Source: Pseudomonas sp. GM21
GTDB lineage: Bacteria; Pseudomonadota; Gammaproteobacteria; Pseudomonadales; Pseudomonadaceae
NCBI RefSeq assembly: GCF_000282215.1
Contig: NZ_AKJS01000072.1
Coordinates: 23,104-87,103, forward strand
Direction: 5' to 3'
DNA length: 64,000 nucleotides
Shown: positions 51,663 to 60,397 of the stretch, one piece after another
Position numbering within the stretch: the first letter of the stretch is position 1
Layout: every line of letters begins with the position of its first letter
The notes under the pieces: generated by a model
Databases searched by the model: none
What the model saw: only the letters and a program-made list of their open reading frames with translations
Told to the model about the DNA's origin: nothing
Made by a program: the position numbers and the translations under genes

Positions 51663-52967
51663 ATGAAACTAGGTGATATCGATGTGTCCGACTCTGGCGT
51701 TTTTGAACGCGGCGTTCCCTATGAATACTTTGCCTTCCTGCGCAAGGAACACCCGGTAAGCTGGCAGTCACGCGCCGATGGCAGCGGATTCTGGTCGGTG
51801 ACGCGCTACAAGGACATCATGGAGGTAGAGAACAACGTCGAAGTGTTCAGCTCGGAAACAGGCGTATCGCCTCTCGACGTTCCCGAAGAGGTACTGGCCG
51901 CAACCGTCGGCAAAATGATCATCCTCTCCGACCCACCGCGCCATGGCACACTGCGCAAGCTGATCATGAGCGGCTTCACCCCCAAGGCCATCTCGAAGAT
52001 CGAGGAACGCATCCGCCAATTGGCGGTGGAATCCATTGACGCAATCATCGAGAAGGGCAGCTGTGACTTCCATGACTTGGCCGCGCACATGCCCATCGAA
52101 GTGGTTGCCGACCTGCTAGGTGTACCCGCCGAGGATCGGCAGAATCTGTTCAACTGGGCCAACGCCATGTTCGGCGGCGAAGACCCGCGCGTCGCCCCCG
52201 TGGGCGGCATGCACAAGGCGCAACAAGACATGTTCGCCTACGCCATGCAACTGGCGGTCAAGCGTCGCGCGCAGCCTGAGGACGACGTTTTCAGCCTGGT
52301 GGCCAATGCCCAGCAGGATGGCGAGATGCTGTCCGAGTTCGATCTCGGTTGCTTCTTCCTGATTCTCGCCACTGCCGGTAACGAGACCACCCGCACCCAA
52401 ATCGTCCACGGTGCCAAGCTGCTGATCGAGAACCCCGAGGCCGCCCAGGCGCTGCGCGAAGACCTGACATTGCTGCCCAACGCAATCGAGGAAATGCTGC
52501 GCGTTACCACGCCGGCGCTGTGCTTTGCACGCAAGGCCAAGGCCGATTACGAACTCGGCGGGCATACCATCAAGGCCGGCGACAAGGTCGTGATGTGGTA
52601 TTGCTCGGGCAACCGGGACGAAACCGTTTTCAGCGAGCCAGACAAGTTCGATGTCCGCCGCACCAATGCCCGCGAGCACTTGTCCTTCGGGCACAAAACC
52701 GGCATCCATCGCTGCCTCGGCGCCATGCTGGCACGCTCCGAACTGGTAGCCATGTTCAAGGAACTCGTCACTCGCATGCCGGATATCCAGCTGGACGGTG
52801 AAGTGGAGCGCCTGCGCTCGAACTTCACCAATGGCATCAACCACATGCCGGTGCGCTTCAGCCCGGGCAAACCGGTGAACGCTGACGCCAGTGTGAGCTT
52901 CTATGCCTCCAATGCTTGCCCTGGCGCAGGCCCGCAAACCTGCCCATTTACCGGCGCCACTGCCTGA
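51663..52967 (+). CDS. Cytochrome P450 monooxygenase
   Basis: The 434-residue product is a soluble bacterial P450. The I-helix oxygen-activation motif is AGNETT (238-243), the E277-x2-R280 pair is present, and the heme-thiolate loop FGHKTGIHRCLG has C351. The C-terminal SNFTNGINHMPVRF is like the CYP125/CYP142/CYP108/CYP111 group acting on steroid side chains and terpene alcohols; this is a resemblance, not an assignment. It hydroxylates an unactivated carbon using electrons from the local ferredoxin. It leads an operon with a DUF3237, a TetR and a ferredoxin gene. Confidence 0.92.
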   Translation: MKLGDIDVSDSGVFERGVPYEYFAFLRKEHPVSWQSRADGSGFWSVTRYKDIMEVENNVEVFSSETGVSPLDVPEEVLAATVGKMIILSDPPRHGTLRKLIMSGFTPKAISKIEERIRQLAVESIDAIIEKGSCDFHDLAAHMPIEVVADLLGVPAEDRQNLFNWANAMFGGEDPRVAPVGGMHKAQQDMFAYAMQLAVKRRAQPEDDVFSLVANAQQDGEMLSEFDLGCFFLILATAGNETTRTQIVHGAKLLIENPEAAQALREDLTLLPNAIEEMLRVTTPALCFARKAKADYELGGHTIKAGDKVVMWYCSGNRDETVFSEPDKFDVRRTNAREHLSFGHKTGIHRCLGAMLARSELVAMFKELVTRMPDIQLDGEVERLRSNFTNGINHMPVRFSPGKPVNADASVSFYASNACPGAGPQTCPFTGATA

Positions 52968-53001
52968 TTGCATTCATCCCACAACAAAAAGGAACACAAC
53001 G

Positions 53002-53424
53002 ATGAGCATCACCCTCACCCACCTGGCCACCGCTACGCTGAAACTGGGTACCCCAAGTTACCTTCCCAACACCCCGCGCGGCACCCGCGCCATCGTCGAC
53101 GTGCTGTCGGCGCAATGGGAAGGCGAACGCCTCAATGCCACGCTCAAGCCTGTTGCAGCGGCCGACTGGGCACTGGTGACTGCAGACGGCACCTTGCATA
53201 TCGATGTGCGCTGCACCCTGGAAACCCATGACGGTGCGCTGATCCATGTCAGTTATACCGGTCGTGCGAGCGTCGGTCCCGAAGGCACTTCACCCGTCAT
53301 GATCACACCGACCTTTGAAACCGGCGACAGCCGCTATGCCTGGCTGAACAAAGTCCAGGCCATCGGCCGCGGCATCAAGGGCGAGAACGACACTTTGATC
53401 TACGACATCTATCAGGCGAACTGA
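53002..53424 (+). CDS. DUF3237 family protein
   Basis: The 140-residue product has the DUF3237 pattern: RGTRAIVDVLSAQWEGERLN, GTLHIDVRCTLETHDGALIH, then GDSRYAWLNKVQAIGRG. The family is a beta-barrel-like protein of unknown function often found near catabolic oxygenases. It sits 34 bases after the P450 gene in the same operon. A role as small accessory or hydrolase-like protein cannot be decided. Confidence 0.75.
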   Translation: MSITLTHLATATLKLGTPSYLPNTPRGTRAIVDVLSAQWEGERLNATLKPVAAADWALVTADGTLHIDVRCTLETHDGALIHVSYTGRASVGPEGTSPVMITPTFETGDSRYAWLNKVQAIGRGIKGENDTLIYDIYQAN

Positions 53425-53429
53425 TTGCC

Positions 53430-54167
53430 ATGAACCAGCCCCTGCCAAACACCGTTTCCCTCGCTGGCACAGGTAGCGATGCGCGCGGCCTGAAACTGAC
53501 TGCGCAATTCATCGCCGTGGCCACCGATTGCGTTACCCGGGTGGGGCTGGACAAAGTCTCAATGGACGACATCGCCCGGGCCACAGGGCTTTCCCGGGCG
53601 ACACTGTATCGCCGTTATGGCAGCAAGGAAGGCTTGTTTGCGGCTGTGCTCGATGCGCAATCACGCCCTATGGAAGCCAAGGTCCAACAGATCCTGACCG
53701 GGCCCGGCTCGCTGCCAGAGCGGATCGCCCGGTTCGTCTGTTGGGCAGTCCTGGAAGTTCCCCGAAATGCTCTGCTCAAGAGCCTGCTCGACAGCGGCGT
53801 ATCGCGCAGCGGCATTGAGCTGTTCAGTTCGGTCTTTCGCGCCAAGATCAGTCGTATCCTGCTGCCGGTAATCGGCGCAGCCAAGGCCCGCGGAGAACTG
53901 CGTGCCGAACTGGATGTCGAGGAAATGATCGAGTGGCTGGTTCGCCAGCTCCTGCAGATCAAGGCCAGCGATGACTGGACCGAAGAGCGCCTGCGCCATC
54001 ACCTGGATACCTTTGTGCTGCCGGTGCTGATCCCGCCGATTGCTCGCCCCGAGCCCTGCACCGATGGCGTCGAATTGCGCCTGGCCCGACTTGAAGCGAG
54101 GTTGCTGGAAGTCCATCAACTGGTGGCTCTGCTTCGTCAGGAAATCACCATTCATACCCCTCTATAA
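53430..54167 (+). CDS. TetR family transcriptional regulator
   Basis: The 245-residue product has an N-terminal TetR helix-turn-helix, with SMDDIARATGLSRATLYRRY (about 49-68). The C-terminal part is not specific. It lies inside the P450 operon, five bases after the DUF3237 gene and 19 before the ferredoxin gene. It is likely an autoregulated controller of P450 expression and one candidate binder for the site at 51561. Confidence 0.88.
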   Translation: MNQPLPNTVSLAGTGSDARGLKLTAQFIAVATDCVTRVGLDKVSMDDIARATGLSRATLYRRYGSKEGLFAAVLDAQSRPMEAKVQQILTGPGSLPERIARFVCWAVLEVPRNALLKSLLDSGVSRSGIELFSSVFRAKISRILLPVIGAAKARGELRAELDVEEMIEWLVRQLLQIKASDDWTEERLRHHLDTFVLPVLIPPIARPEPCTDGVELRLARLEARLLEVHQLVALLRQEITIHTPL

Positions 54168-54186
54168 AGACGACGGACACAAACCG

Positions 54187-54507
54187 ATGCCAACCCTCAC
54201 CTACATCGAAGCCAACGGAACCGCACATGCCGTGCAAGGCAGCGAAGGCAGCAACCTGATGGAGATTGCGGTCGCCAATCTGATACCCGGGATTCTGGGC
54301 GACTGTGGCGGTACCTGCAGCTGCGCAACCTGCCACACCTATGTCGACCCGGACTGGGTGGCACGCGTACCGGCTGCCACCGACGAGGAACTTGAAATCC
54401 TCGACGGCGCCCTGGACGTCCGGGACAACAGCCGCCTGGCGTGCCAGATGATACTGACCGAAGCCCTGGACGGGCTGGTGGTGCGTATACCGGTACGTCA
54501 ATTCTGA
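54187..54507 (+). CDS. [2Fe-2S] ferredoxin (adrenodoxin/putidaredoxin type)
   Basis: The 106-residue product has the vertebrate-type [2Fe-2S] cysteine set: C40-x5-C46-x2-C49 and C86. Flanking sequence GDCGGTCSCATCH is diagnostic of the P450-partner ferredoxins. It would carry electrons from the divergent reductase to the P450. Its 3-prime end has two decayed copies elsewhere in the window, at 60079-60277 and 62656-62766. Confidence 0.92.
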   Translation: MPTLTYIEANGTAHAVQGSEGSNLMEIAVANLIPGILGDCGGTCSCATCHTYVDPDWVARVPAATDEELEILDGALDVRDNSRLACQMILTEALDGLVVRIPVRQF

Positions 54508-54543
54508 GGAGTGGGGTCGACTATTACACCGCTACAGCCATTG

Positions 54544-55260
54544 TCATGAGCGAATCAACAGGCTGTGAAGCATCCGCGTCACCTCCACCAAGGTGCTTTC
54601 ATCCCCCAGATAGTGCGGGCGCTCCATTGCAATGGAGCGCACCAGCAGATGCAGTGTGCGACAAAACAGATAGAGGGACTTGTCAGGATCGCTGACCTGG
54701 ATGTGCCCGCTGAAACGGTCGAAGAGCACCCTGGCAGAACCATCCAGTGGCGGCAGGTAGATATCATCCTTGGGGAGCAGTCGCAGCTGCTCGTAATAGC
54801 GCACCTGCCGATTGTTGGTTTCGGGGTCAAGCAAATGCAGCCGATTGCGCATGGCCAGCGAATGGCGGGTGATCAGGTAAATGCCGTCGAACAGTGAAGC
54901 ATCGGCGGGCAGCTCAAGCATATCCGCGTGCATCCGCCGCCCTACATCCTCGCAATAGTCGGCAAACAGCAGATCCACCAGGCTGTCCATGCTGGGAAAG
55001 TATTCGTAGATCGAACTGGCCGCGACACCGGAAAACTCCGACAAGCGGAGCAAGGTCAGGGCAGGACGCCCTTCTTGCTCAAGCAGGCGCCGCCCGGCTT
55101 CCTTGAGCGCGGCGACCAATGCCTCCGATCGTGCCTGACTCGGCCGCTTGCGCAATTGACCGAAGTGCTCAAGGGCCTGACTGGACTCAGCCAATTGGGC
55201 GACCTGCGGGATGGGGTCGCCTGAAGGGGTGAGGGTGCGAGGAATGTATCCCATATTCAA
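54544..55260 (-). CDS. TetR/AcrR family transcriptional regulator
   Basis: The 238-residue product has the helix-turn-helix region LLRLSEFSGVAASSIYEYFP and shares that pattern and the tail with the TetR at 6614-7300; the two are paralogues. It is divergent from the amidohydrolase and 2-hydroxyacid oxidoreductase operon and probably regulates it. The 187-base gap upstream (55261-55447) is AT-rich around 55310-55350 but has no clear copy of the TCAT-N4-ATGA motif. Confidence 0.88.
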   Translation of the reverse strand: MNMGYIPRTLTPSGDPIPQVAQLAESSQALEHFGQLRKRPSQARSEALVAALKEAGRRLLEQEGRPALTLLRLSEFSGVAASSIYEYFPSMDSLVDLLFADYCEDVGRRMHADMLELPADASLFDGIYLITRHSLAMRNRLHLLDPETNNRQVRYYEQLRLLPKDDIYLPPLDGSARVLFDRFSGHIQVSDPDKSLYLFCRTLHLLVRSIAMERPHYLGDESTLVEVTRMLHSLLIRS

Positions 55261-55447
55261 GCCTTCTGCCTGACGCTTCGGGGGAGAACCCGGAGGAGCG
55301 TACCGAGTTCTTTTTTAACTTCTTGTATTTCAACAACTTAGTCAAACGTTGCGCTGCCTGATTTCCGGATAGGGACTAATCAGCTAGACGAATATCATGA
55401 AAACACGCTGGAGACAAAAACGACAGTGCCTGCTTGAGGTTACCGCC

Positions 55448-56704
55448 ATGCACCACAACTACGACCTGATACTCAAAGGCGGCCGAGTGATCGACCCGGC
55501 CGCCCGACTCGATGGCATTCGCGACTTGGCCATCAAGGCTGGGCGCATCGTCGCCATCGAGACCCACCTTGACCCCAGCCTGGCCACCGAAGTGATCGAC
55601 GTCCGCCAACAGCTGGTCATCCCCGGCATGATCGATCCGCATGCCCATATTTTCCGCTTCATTACTGGTGTTTTGGGCATGGACGCCGACTGGGTGGGGG
55701 TGCAGTCGGGTGTCACGACATTGGTGGAGCAAGGCGGCGTCAGTGCCGCCACCCTCCCCGGCTTTGTTGAGTATGTCGTCAAGGCCAAGGCCAACCGCGT
55801 TCATGCGTTTCTTGCACCCTATGCGGCCGGCGGTGTCGGCGGATTTTCCTACCCGGACCAATTCACCCCCGGCACCATAGATATCGAAGCCACGCTCAAG
55901 GCGTTCGAAGCGCACCCGAAGGTGGCCAAGGGCATGAAGTTCTGGGCCGAGCAAGCGAGCCTGCTGAAGTTCGGCGACGCTTCGATTCGAAAGGTTCGCA
56001 CCATCGTCGACGAAGTCCAGGTACCGATGTACGTGCACATGGGCGAACTATGGCGCCTGCCCGCTGAAGTCCACGCACAATTTCCGGCTGAGCGGGTGAT
56101 GGAAACCATACTGCCGTTCATGCGCCCCGGCGATGTGTTTGCCCATGCCTATACCGATCGTCTGGGTGGTTTTTTCAACGCTGACGGCTCGGTGCGTTCG
56201 CTGGTCCGCCAAGCCATCGCCAGCGGCATCCACATCGACCTGGGTTACGGTGCGGCGACCAACTTCAACCTCGTACGCCAAGGCCTGGAACAAGACTTCC
56301 TGCCGCAGACACTAGGTGCAGACATCCACGCCTATAACACCGCGATCAAGGATCCACACATTGATACCGGCGGACGCGGCCGTTTCAACGGCCATCCCGG
56401 CGTGGCCGCCGGCATGAACCTGTTGATGGCCTTTGGCGTACCACTGGAGCAGGTCATTCCCATGGCCACCTGTAACCCGGCGCGAATCTTTCTACGTGAG
56501 CAGGACGGCGTCGGCACTCTGGCCATTGGCGCCGCAGCCGATATCACGGTACTCGATGACTTGCGCGGGCGCTGGCGTCTGACCGATACAGCGAATGACG
56601 AGGTGATCACCGAACGCCTGGTGCACCCCAGCTTTTGCATCAAGAACGGGCAATATCACGCCGCCAACTCAACGCTGTTATCGTTGCCGGAGGAAGTCGA
56701 ATGA
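55448..56704 (+). CDS. Dihydroorotase-like amidohydrolase/deacetylase family metallohydrolase
   Basis: The 418-residue product has the metal-binding H-x-H in PGMIDPHAH (about 60-67). A Lys in the AKGMKFWAE stretch may be carbamylated, VPMYVHMGE and VFAHAYTDR carry metal His residues, and ADIHAYNT lies near the C-terminal Asp region. The family includes N-acyl-amino-acid deacetylases and other cyclic amide or acyl hydrolases. It starts the rightward operon and overlaps the next gene by four bases. The substrate is unknown. Confidence 0.85.
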   Translation: MHHNYDLILKGGRVIDPAARLDGIRDLAIKAGRIVAIETHLDPSLATEVIDVRQQLVIPGMIDPHAHIFRFITGVLGMDADWVGVQSGVTTLVEQGGVSAATLPGFVEYVVKAKANRVHAFLAPYAAGGVGGFSYPDQFTPGTIDIEATLKAFEAHPKVAKGMKFWAEQASLLKFGDASIRKVRTIVDEVQVPMYVHMGELWRLPAEVHAQFPAERVMETILPFMRPGDVFAHAYTDRLGGFFNADGSVRSLVRQAIASGIHIDLGYGAATNFNLVRQGLEQDFLPQTLGADIHAYNTAIKDPHIDTGGRGRFNGHPGVAAGMNLLMAFGVPLEQVIPMATCNPARIFLREQDGVGTLAIGAAADITVLDDLRGRWRLTDTANDEVITERLVHPSFCIKNGQYHAANSTLLSLPEEVE

Positions 56705-58089
56705 ATGGCCTGTATGCCGAGGATTTCGCCGACCTGCTCGAACCCTCGGCGATTCTGAATGCCGAACAGGCCGCCCAGCGCAGCGTTGCTCCCAGCCGGC
56801 CTGGACAGGCACTGCAGGTACGTTGTCTGCTGCGCCCGAACAGCACCGAACAAGTCAGCGCAATCCTCAACCGCTGCCATGCTGCCGGCCAGCCAGTTAC
56901 AGTGCTGGGCGGCCTGGGTGGCGGTGGCGGATTCAGCCATGCCCACGAAGTGGCGATTTCCACAGAGCGCATGAATGCCATCGAGCACATCGATTCCCGC
57001 GCCAGTACCGCCCTGGTACAGGCCGGCTGTGTGCTGCAAACATTGCATGAACAATTGCAGCCACTTGGTTTGAGTTATGGCGTCGACTACGGTGGTCGTG
57101 GGTCGGCCACCCTGGGCGGGAACATTGCAACCAATGCCGGCGGCAGTCAGGTGCTGCGCTACGGCATGACCCGCGAACAAGTGCTTGGCCTGGAAGTGGT
57201 GTTGGCCGATGGCACCGTATTGTCGTCGCTCAACCGCATGCTGAAAAACAATGCGGGCTACGACCTCAAGCAACTGTTCATCGGCAGCGAAGGCACCCTG
57301 GGCATCGTTACTCGCGCAGTCGTACGCCTGCGCCCGCTCCCCGTGAGCCAGAACACTGCCCTGCTGGCATTACCGGGTTTTGACCAGGTCACCGCACTGC
57401 TTGCCCATTGCCAGCGCAACTTTCCCGGTAGCCTGACGGGCTTCGAGGTGATGTGGAAGGGTTTCTACTGCGGCGCAGTGCAGAACCATGTCGCACCGCT
57501 GCCCGCCGAACAACCTTTTTATGTCCTGGTGGAGACCAGCGGCGCAGATCCACTGCGCGATCGCGAGCACTTCGAGATCATCATGCAGCAGGCTTTGGAG
57601 CACGAGTGGGCAGTCGATGCCGTACTGGCCAGCTCCCAGGCTCAGCGCAATGCACTGTGGGAGGTACGTGAGCGGGTCATGTGGATCATGTCCGCACCTG
57701 ACTGGCATGTGTTCGATATCAGCCTGGCACCTTCGGCGATGTCAGATTACCTGCGCACCATCGAGCAAGAGTTGGCCAGCCACTGGCCAAATGCCGAACT
57801 GGTGGTGTTCGGCCATATCGCTGACGGCAATCTGCATGTATTCGTGCGTTTCCCCGAAAAAATGCCGCAGCAAACCTACGAACAACTCTGCGCACTGCTG
57901 TATCCACCCTTAACGCCCTTGGGCGGATCCATGGCTGCCGAACACGGGGTTGGCCAGAGCAAGGTTGCCCACCTGCACTATTCGCGTACACCGGAGGAAA
58001 TCGCGCTGATGCGTCTGCTCAAGCGCAGCCTCGATCCCTTGAATATCCTGAACCCCGGCCGGGTGCTAAGCACCCGGCCGCTTACCTGA
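56701..58089 (+). CDS. FAD-binding oxidoreductase (GlcD/D-lactate dehydrogenase-like)
   Basis: The 462-residue product has an FAD_binding_4 domain (ATLGGNIATNAGGSQVLRYG followed by FIGSEGTLGIVT) and a C-terminal FAD-oxidase domain ending in GGSMAAEHGVGQSK. This is the D-2-hydroxyacid or glycolate dehydrogenase type. It starts inside the amidohydrolase stop. With the L-type FMN enzyme downstream it could oxidise both configurations of a 2-hydroxyacid. Confidence 0.88.
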   Translation: MNGLYAEDFADLLEPSAILNAEQAAQRSVAPSRPGQALQVRCLLRPNSTEQVSAILNRCHAAGQPVTVLGGLGGGGGFSHAHEVAISTERMNAIEHIDSRASTALVQAGCVLQTLHEQLQPLGLSYGVDYGGRGSATLGGNIATNAGGSQVLRYGMTREQVLGLEVVLADGTVLSSLNRMLKNNAGYDLKQLFIGSEGTLGIVTRAVVRLRPLPVSQNTALLALPGFDQVTALLAHCQRNFPGSLTGFEVMWKGFYCGAVQNHVAPLPAEQPFYVLVETSGADPLRDREHFEIIMQQALEHEWAVDAVLASSQAQRNALWEVRERVMWIMSAPDWHVFDISLAPSAMSDYLRTIEQELASHWPNAELVVFGHIADGNLHVFVRFPEKMPQQTYEQLCALLYPPLTPLGGSMAAEHGVGQSKVAHLHYSRTPEEIALMRLLKRSLDPLNILNPGRVLSTRPLT

Positions 58090-58099
58090 GTATTCCCTG

Positions 58100-58888
58100 A
58101 TGCAAATCGATATGAGTAGCCGCGTAGCCCTGATCACCGGCGGCAGCAAGGGCCTGGGTTTTGCCACCGCAGAGCGCTTCATACGCAGTGGTGCACAAGT
58201 CGCGGTCATCGCCCGCGACTCCGTGCAATTGGCTTCAGCAGTCGAACGTCTCAATGCCCTTGCGCCCGGCCAGGCTGCCGGATTTACCTGCGACGTGACT
58301 CAGGCCGATCAGATCGAATCAACCTTCGCTGCCGTCCAGGCACGCTTCGACAAGGTCGATATCCTGCTCAACAACGCCGGCGAACATGCCCATGGTGAAT
58401 TCGAGACACTGACCGATGCCCAGTGGCAACACGACCTGGACCTCAAGCTGTTCCCGGTCATCCGTTTCAGCCGGCTGGCCCTGCCGGGCATGAAGCAGCG
58501 ACGCTGGGGACGCATCCTCAATAGCATCAATGTGTTTGCCAAGGCGCCGCGCGCCAATACCGCGCCGACCTGCGTCAGCCGCGCAGCGACCATGGCACTG
58601 ACCAAGGCCCTCGCCGGGGAGTGCGCCCCCTACAATGTACTGATCAATGCCCTGGCCATCGGAATCATCGAAAGTGACCAGTTCCACCGAAGCTATGTCA
58701 ACAGCGGCAGCGACCAATCGTACGATCAATACGTGCAGGCCAAGGCCATCAGCCTGGGAATCCCCCTGCAACGTGCCGGAAAACCTCGGGAGTTCGCCGA
58801 TCTGGCCTGCTTCCTTGCAAGCGAAGCAGGCTCCTTCATAACCGGCAGCGTCATCAATGTCGACGGCGGCATGTGCCCGGTGGTGTAA
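58100..58888 (+). CDS. SDR family protein lacking the usual Tyr-x3-Lys catalytic pair
   Basis: The 262-residue product has the Rossmann motif TGGSKGLGFA (residues about 13-22) and LLNNAGEHAHG. Where classical SDRs have Y-x3-K, the aligned sequence NTAPTCVSRAATMALTKAL gives Thr in place of Tyr and Arg in place of Lys. It may therefore be non-reducing, or use another residue set as some hydratase/isomerase-like SDRs do. It lies between two 2-hydroxyacid oxidoreductase genes with short gaps. Confidence 0.8.
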   Translation: MQIDMSSRVALITGGSKGLGFATAERFIRSGAQVAVIARDSVQLASAVERLNALAPGQAAGFTCDVTQADQIESTFAAVQARFDKVDILLNNAGEHAHGEFETLTDAQWQHDLDLKLFPVIRFSRLALPGMKQRRWGRILNSINVFAKAPRANTAPTCVSRAATMALTKALAGECAPYNVLINALAIGIIESDQFHRSYVNSGSDQSYDQYVQAKAISLGIPLQRAGKPREFADLACFLASEAGSFITGSVINVDGGMCPVV

Positions 58889-58890
58889 GC

Positions 58891-60078
58891 ATGGCTCGAA
58901 TGAACCTACAAAGGGCTGTCACGATCAAGGACCTGGCCACTCTTGCCCGTCAACGAATCCCAGGCTTTGCCTTTGATTACCTGGACAGCGGTGCCGGCGA
59001 CGATGCAGGTGTACAGCGCAACGCCCGCGCTTTCGAACAGGTGTTGCTCAAGCCCCGCTACCTGCGAGGTCTGAACGCACAGAAGGTGAATACAGCCACC
59101 GAACTTTTCGGCCAGACCTACGCCTGGCCTTTCGGCATTGCCCCCACCGGGATGAACCAATTGATTTGGCCCAGCGCCGATCACGATCTGGGCCTGCTCG
59201 CCGAGCAGACCGCAATACCGATCGTCAACAGCACCTTGGCGACCCTGAGCGTGGACAAACTCGCGGCGCTCGCCCCCTCGCATACCTGGTTCCAACTGTA
59301 TTCGCGCAACGACCGGGCGTTGAATCGTGAACTGCTGCGCAAAGCCTGGGAGGCTGGGGTAAAGGTGCTTGTGGTGACTGCAGACCTTCCCAGCTCCCCC
59401 AATCGCAACCGCGATGCCCGAAACGGCTTTGGGGTCACCACGTTTCGCATGACCCCTCGCACGGTAGCCGCCGCACTCAGGCGTCCGCTGTGGTTATGGC
59501 ACTGGTTGCGTCAAGGGCGTCTGAGCTTCGAAAACCTCAGTCATCTGGTCGGAACCGGCAGCGGCAATCCGGTGCTGGCGGCTTTGGCTCGGCAAACCAA
59601 ACAGGACCTGAGTTGGAGCGACCTGGACGACTTGCGTCAGGACTGGCCCGGCCATCTGGTGGTCAAGGGCATCGTGGATGCGAACGACGCACGAGCCTGT
59701 GTCGAACAGGGCGCCGACGGAGTCTGGGTGTCGAACCATGGTGGCCGTCAGCTGGAGTCCGCGCCTGCGGCATTGGACTGTCTCGTAGCGGTTGCCGATG
59801 AGGTCGGTCAATGCACCAAGGTGCTCTTCGACAGCGGTGTGCGCAGCGGCGAGGACGTGGTCAAGGCCCTCGCGCTGGGGGCCGATTTCGTTTTCAGTGG
59901 TCGCAGCTTTCTCTATGGTTGTGGCGCCGCCGGGGCGAGCGGCGCACAGAAAGTCCGCGATCTCTACACCCGCGACATCGCCCGCACCCTGGCTCAGATC
60001 GGCTGCCCCTCAGTGGCGGTATTGGACAGAAGCTGGGTATTCGAACCACAGGGCAACAAACTCACAGCTGCGACATAA
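58891..60078 (+). CDS. FMN-dependent L-2-hydroxyacid oxidase/dehydrogenase (LldD-like)
   Basis: The product is about 395 residues from ATG 58891, two bases after the SDR stop. It is an FMN TIM-barrel enzyme with WPFGIAPTGMNQLIW near residue 80, VKGIVDANDA and the hallmark SNHGGRQLE with the catalytic His, then FDSGVRSGEDVVKALALGAD. The family covers L-lactate, mandelate and glycolate oxidising enzymes. It forms a D/L pair with the GlcD-like gene. Its end runs directly into a ferredoxin remnant. Confidence 0.9.
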   Translation: MARMNLQRAVTIKDLATLARQRIPGFAFDYLDSGAGDDAGVQRNARAFEQVLLKPRYLRGLNAQKVNTATELFGQTYAWPFGIAPTGMNQLIWPSADHDLGLLAEQTAIPIVNSTLATLSVDKLAALAPSHTWFQLYSRNDRALNRELLRKAWEAGVKVLVVTADLPSSPNRNRDARNGFGVTTFRMTPRTVAAALRRPLWLWHWLRQGRLSFENLSHLVGTGSGNPVLAALARQTKQDLSWSDLDDLRQDWPGHLVVKGIVDANDARACVEQGADGVWVSNHGGRQLESAPAALDCLVAVADEVGQCTKVLFDSGVRSGEDVVKALALGADFVFSGRSFLYGCGAAGASGAQKVRDLYTRDIARTLAQIGCPSVAVLDRSWVFEPQGNKLTAAT

Positions 60079-60277
60079 CAATCGGAGGCAACGGAACCGA
60101 ACATGCTGTGCAAGGCTGCGAAGGCAGCAACCACGCGTCGCGGCAGCCACCGACGAGGAACTTGAAATCCTCGACGGCGCCCTGGACACCCAGGACAACA
60201 GCCGCCTGGCGTGCCAGGCGGTACTGACCGAAGCCCTGGACGGGCTGGTAGTGCAGATACCGCAACGTCAGTTTTGA
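60079..60277 (+). pseudogene. Internally deleted copy of the [2Fe-2S] ferredoxin gene
   Basis: The sequence matches the ferredoxin at 54187-54507 but lacks about 106 bases (54256-54361 in that gene), which encode the first three cluster cysteines. That deletion is not a multiple of three. The part after 60150 is almost identical to the intact gene, including the ATDEELEILDGALD region and the final RQF stop, so the copy is recent. The remainder of the 60278-60397 gap holds only the hairpin below. Confidence 0.88.
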
Positions 60278-60362
60278 GTCGATCTGTGCGTCACGTAACC
60301 TTCAGTGATATGCACCGTAGCAGGACTTACCATTGAGCATTGCCTAGTGAACCGACTGAACG

Positions 60363-60388
60363 GTCAGGGCCCGGATACGAGCCCTGAC
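60363..60388. terminator. Hairpin after convergent genes
   Basis: GTCAGGGC and GCCCTGAC form a perfect 8-base stem around a 10-base loop between the rightward ferredoxin remnant and the leftward LinD-like gene. No T-run follows on either strand, so the call rests on structure and position. Confidence 0.45.
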
Positions 60389-60397
60389 AGTAGAAAA

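Noticed and set aside
60010..60265. Short leftward frames across the ferredoxin remnant
   Set aside because: They read the opposite strand of an evident ferredoxin copy and have no ribosome site or family pattern.
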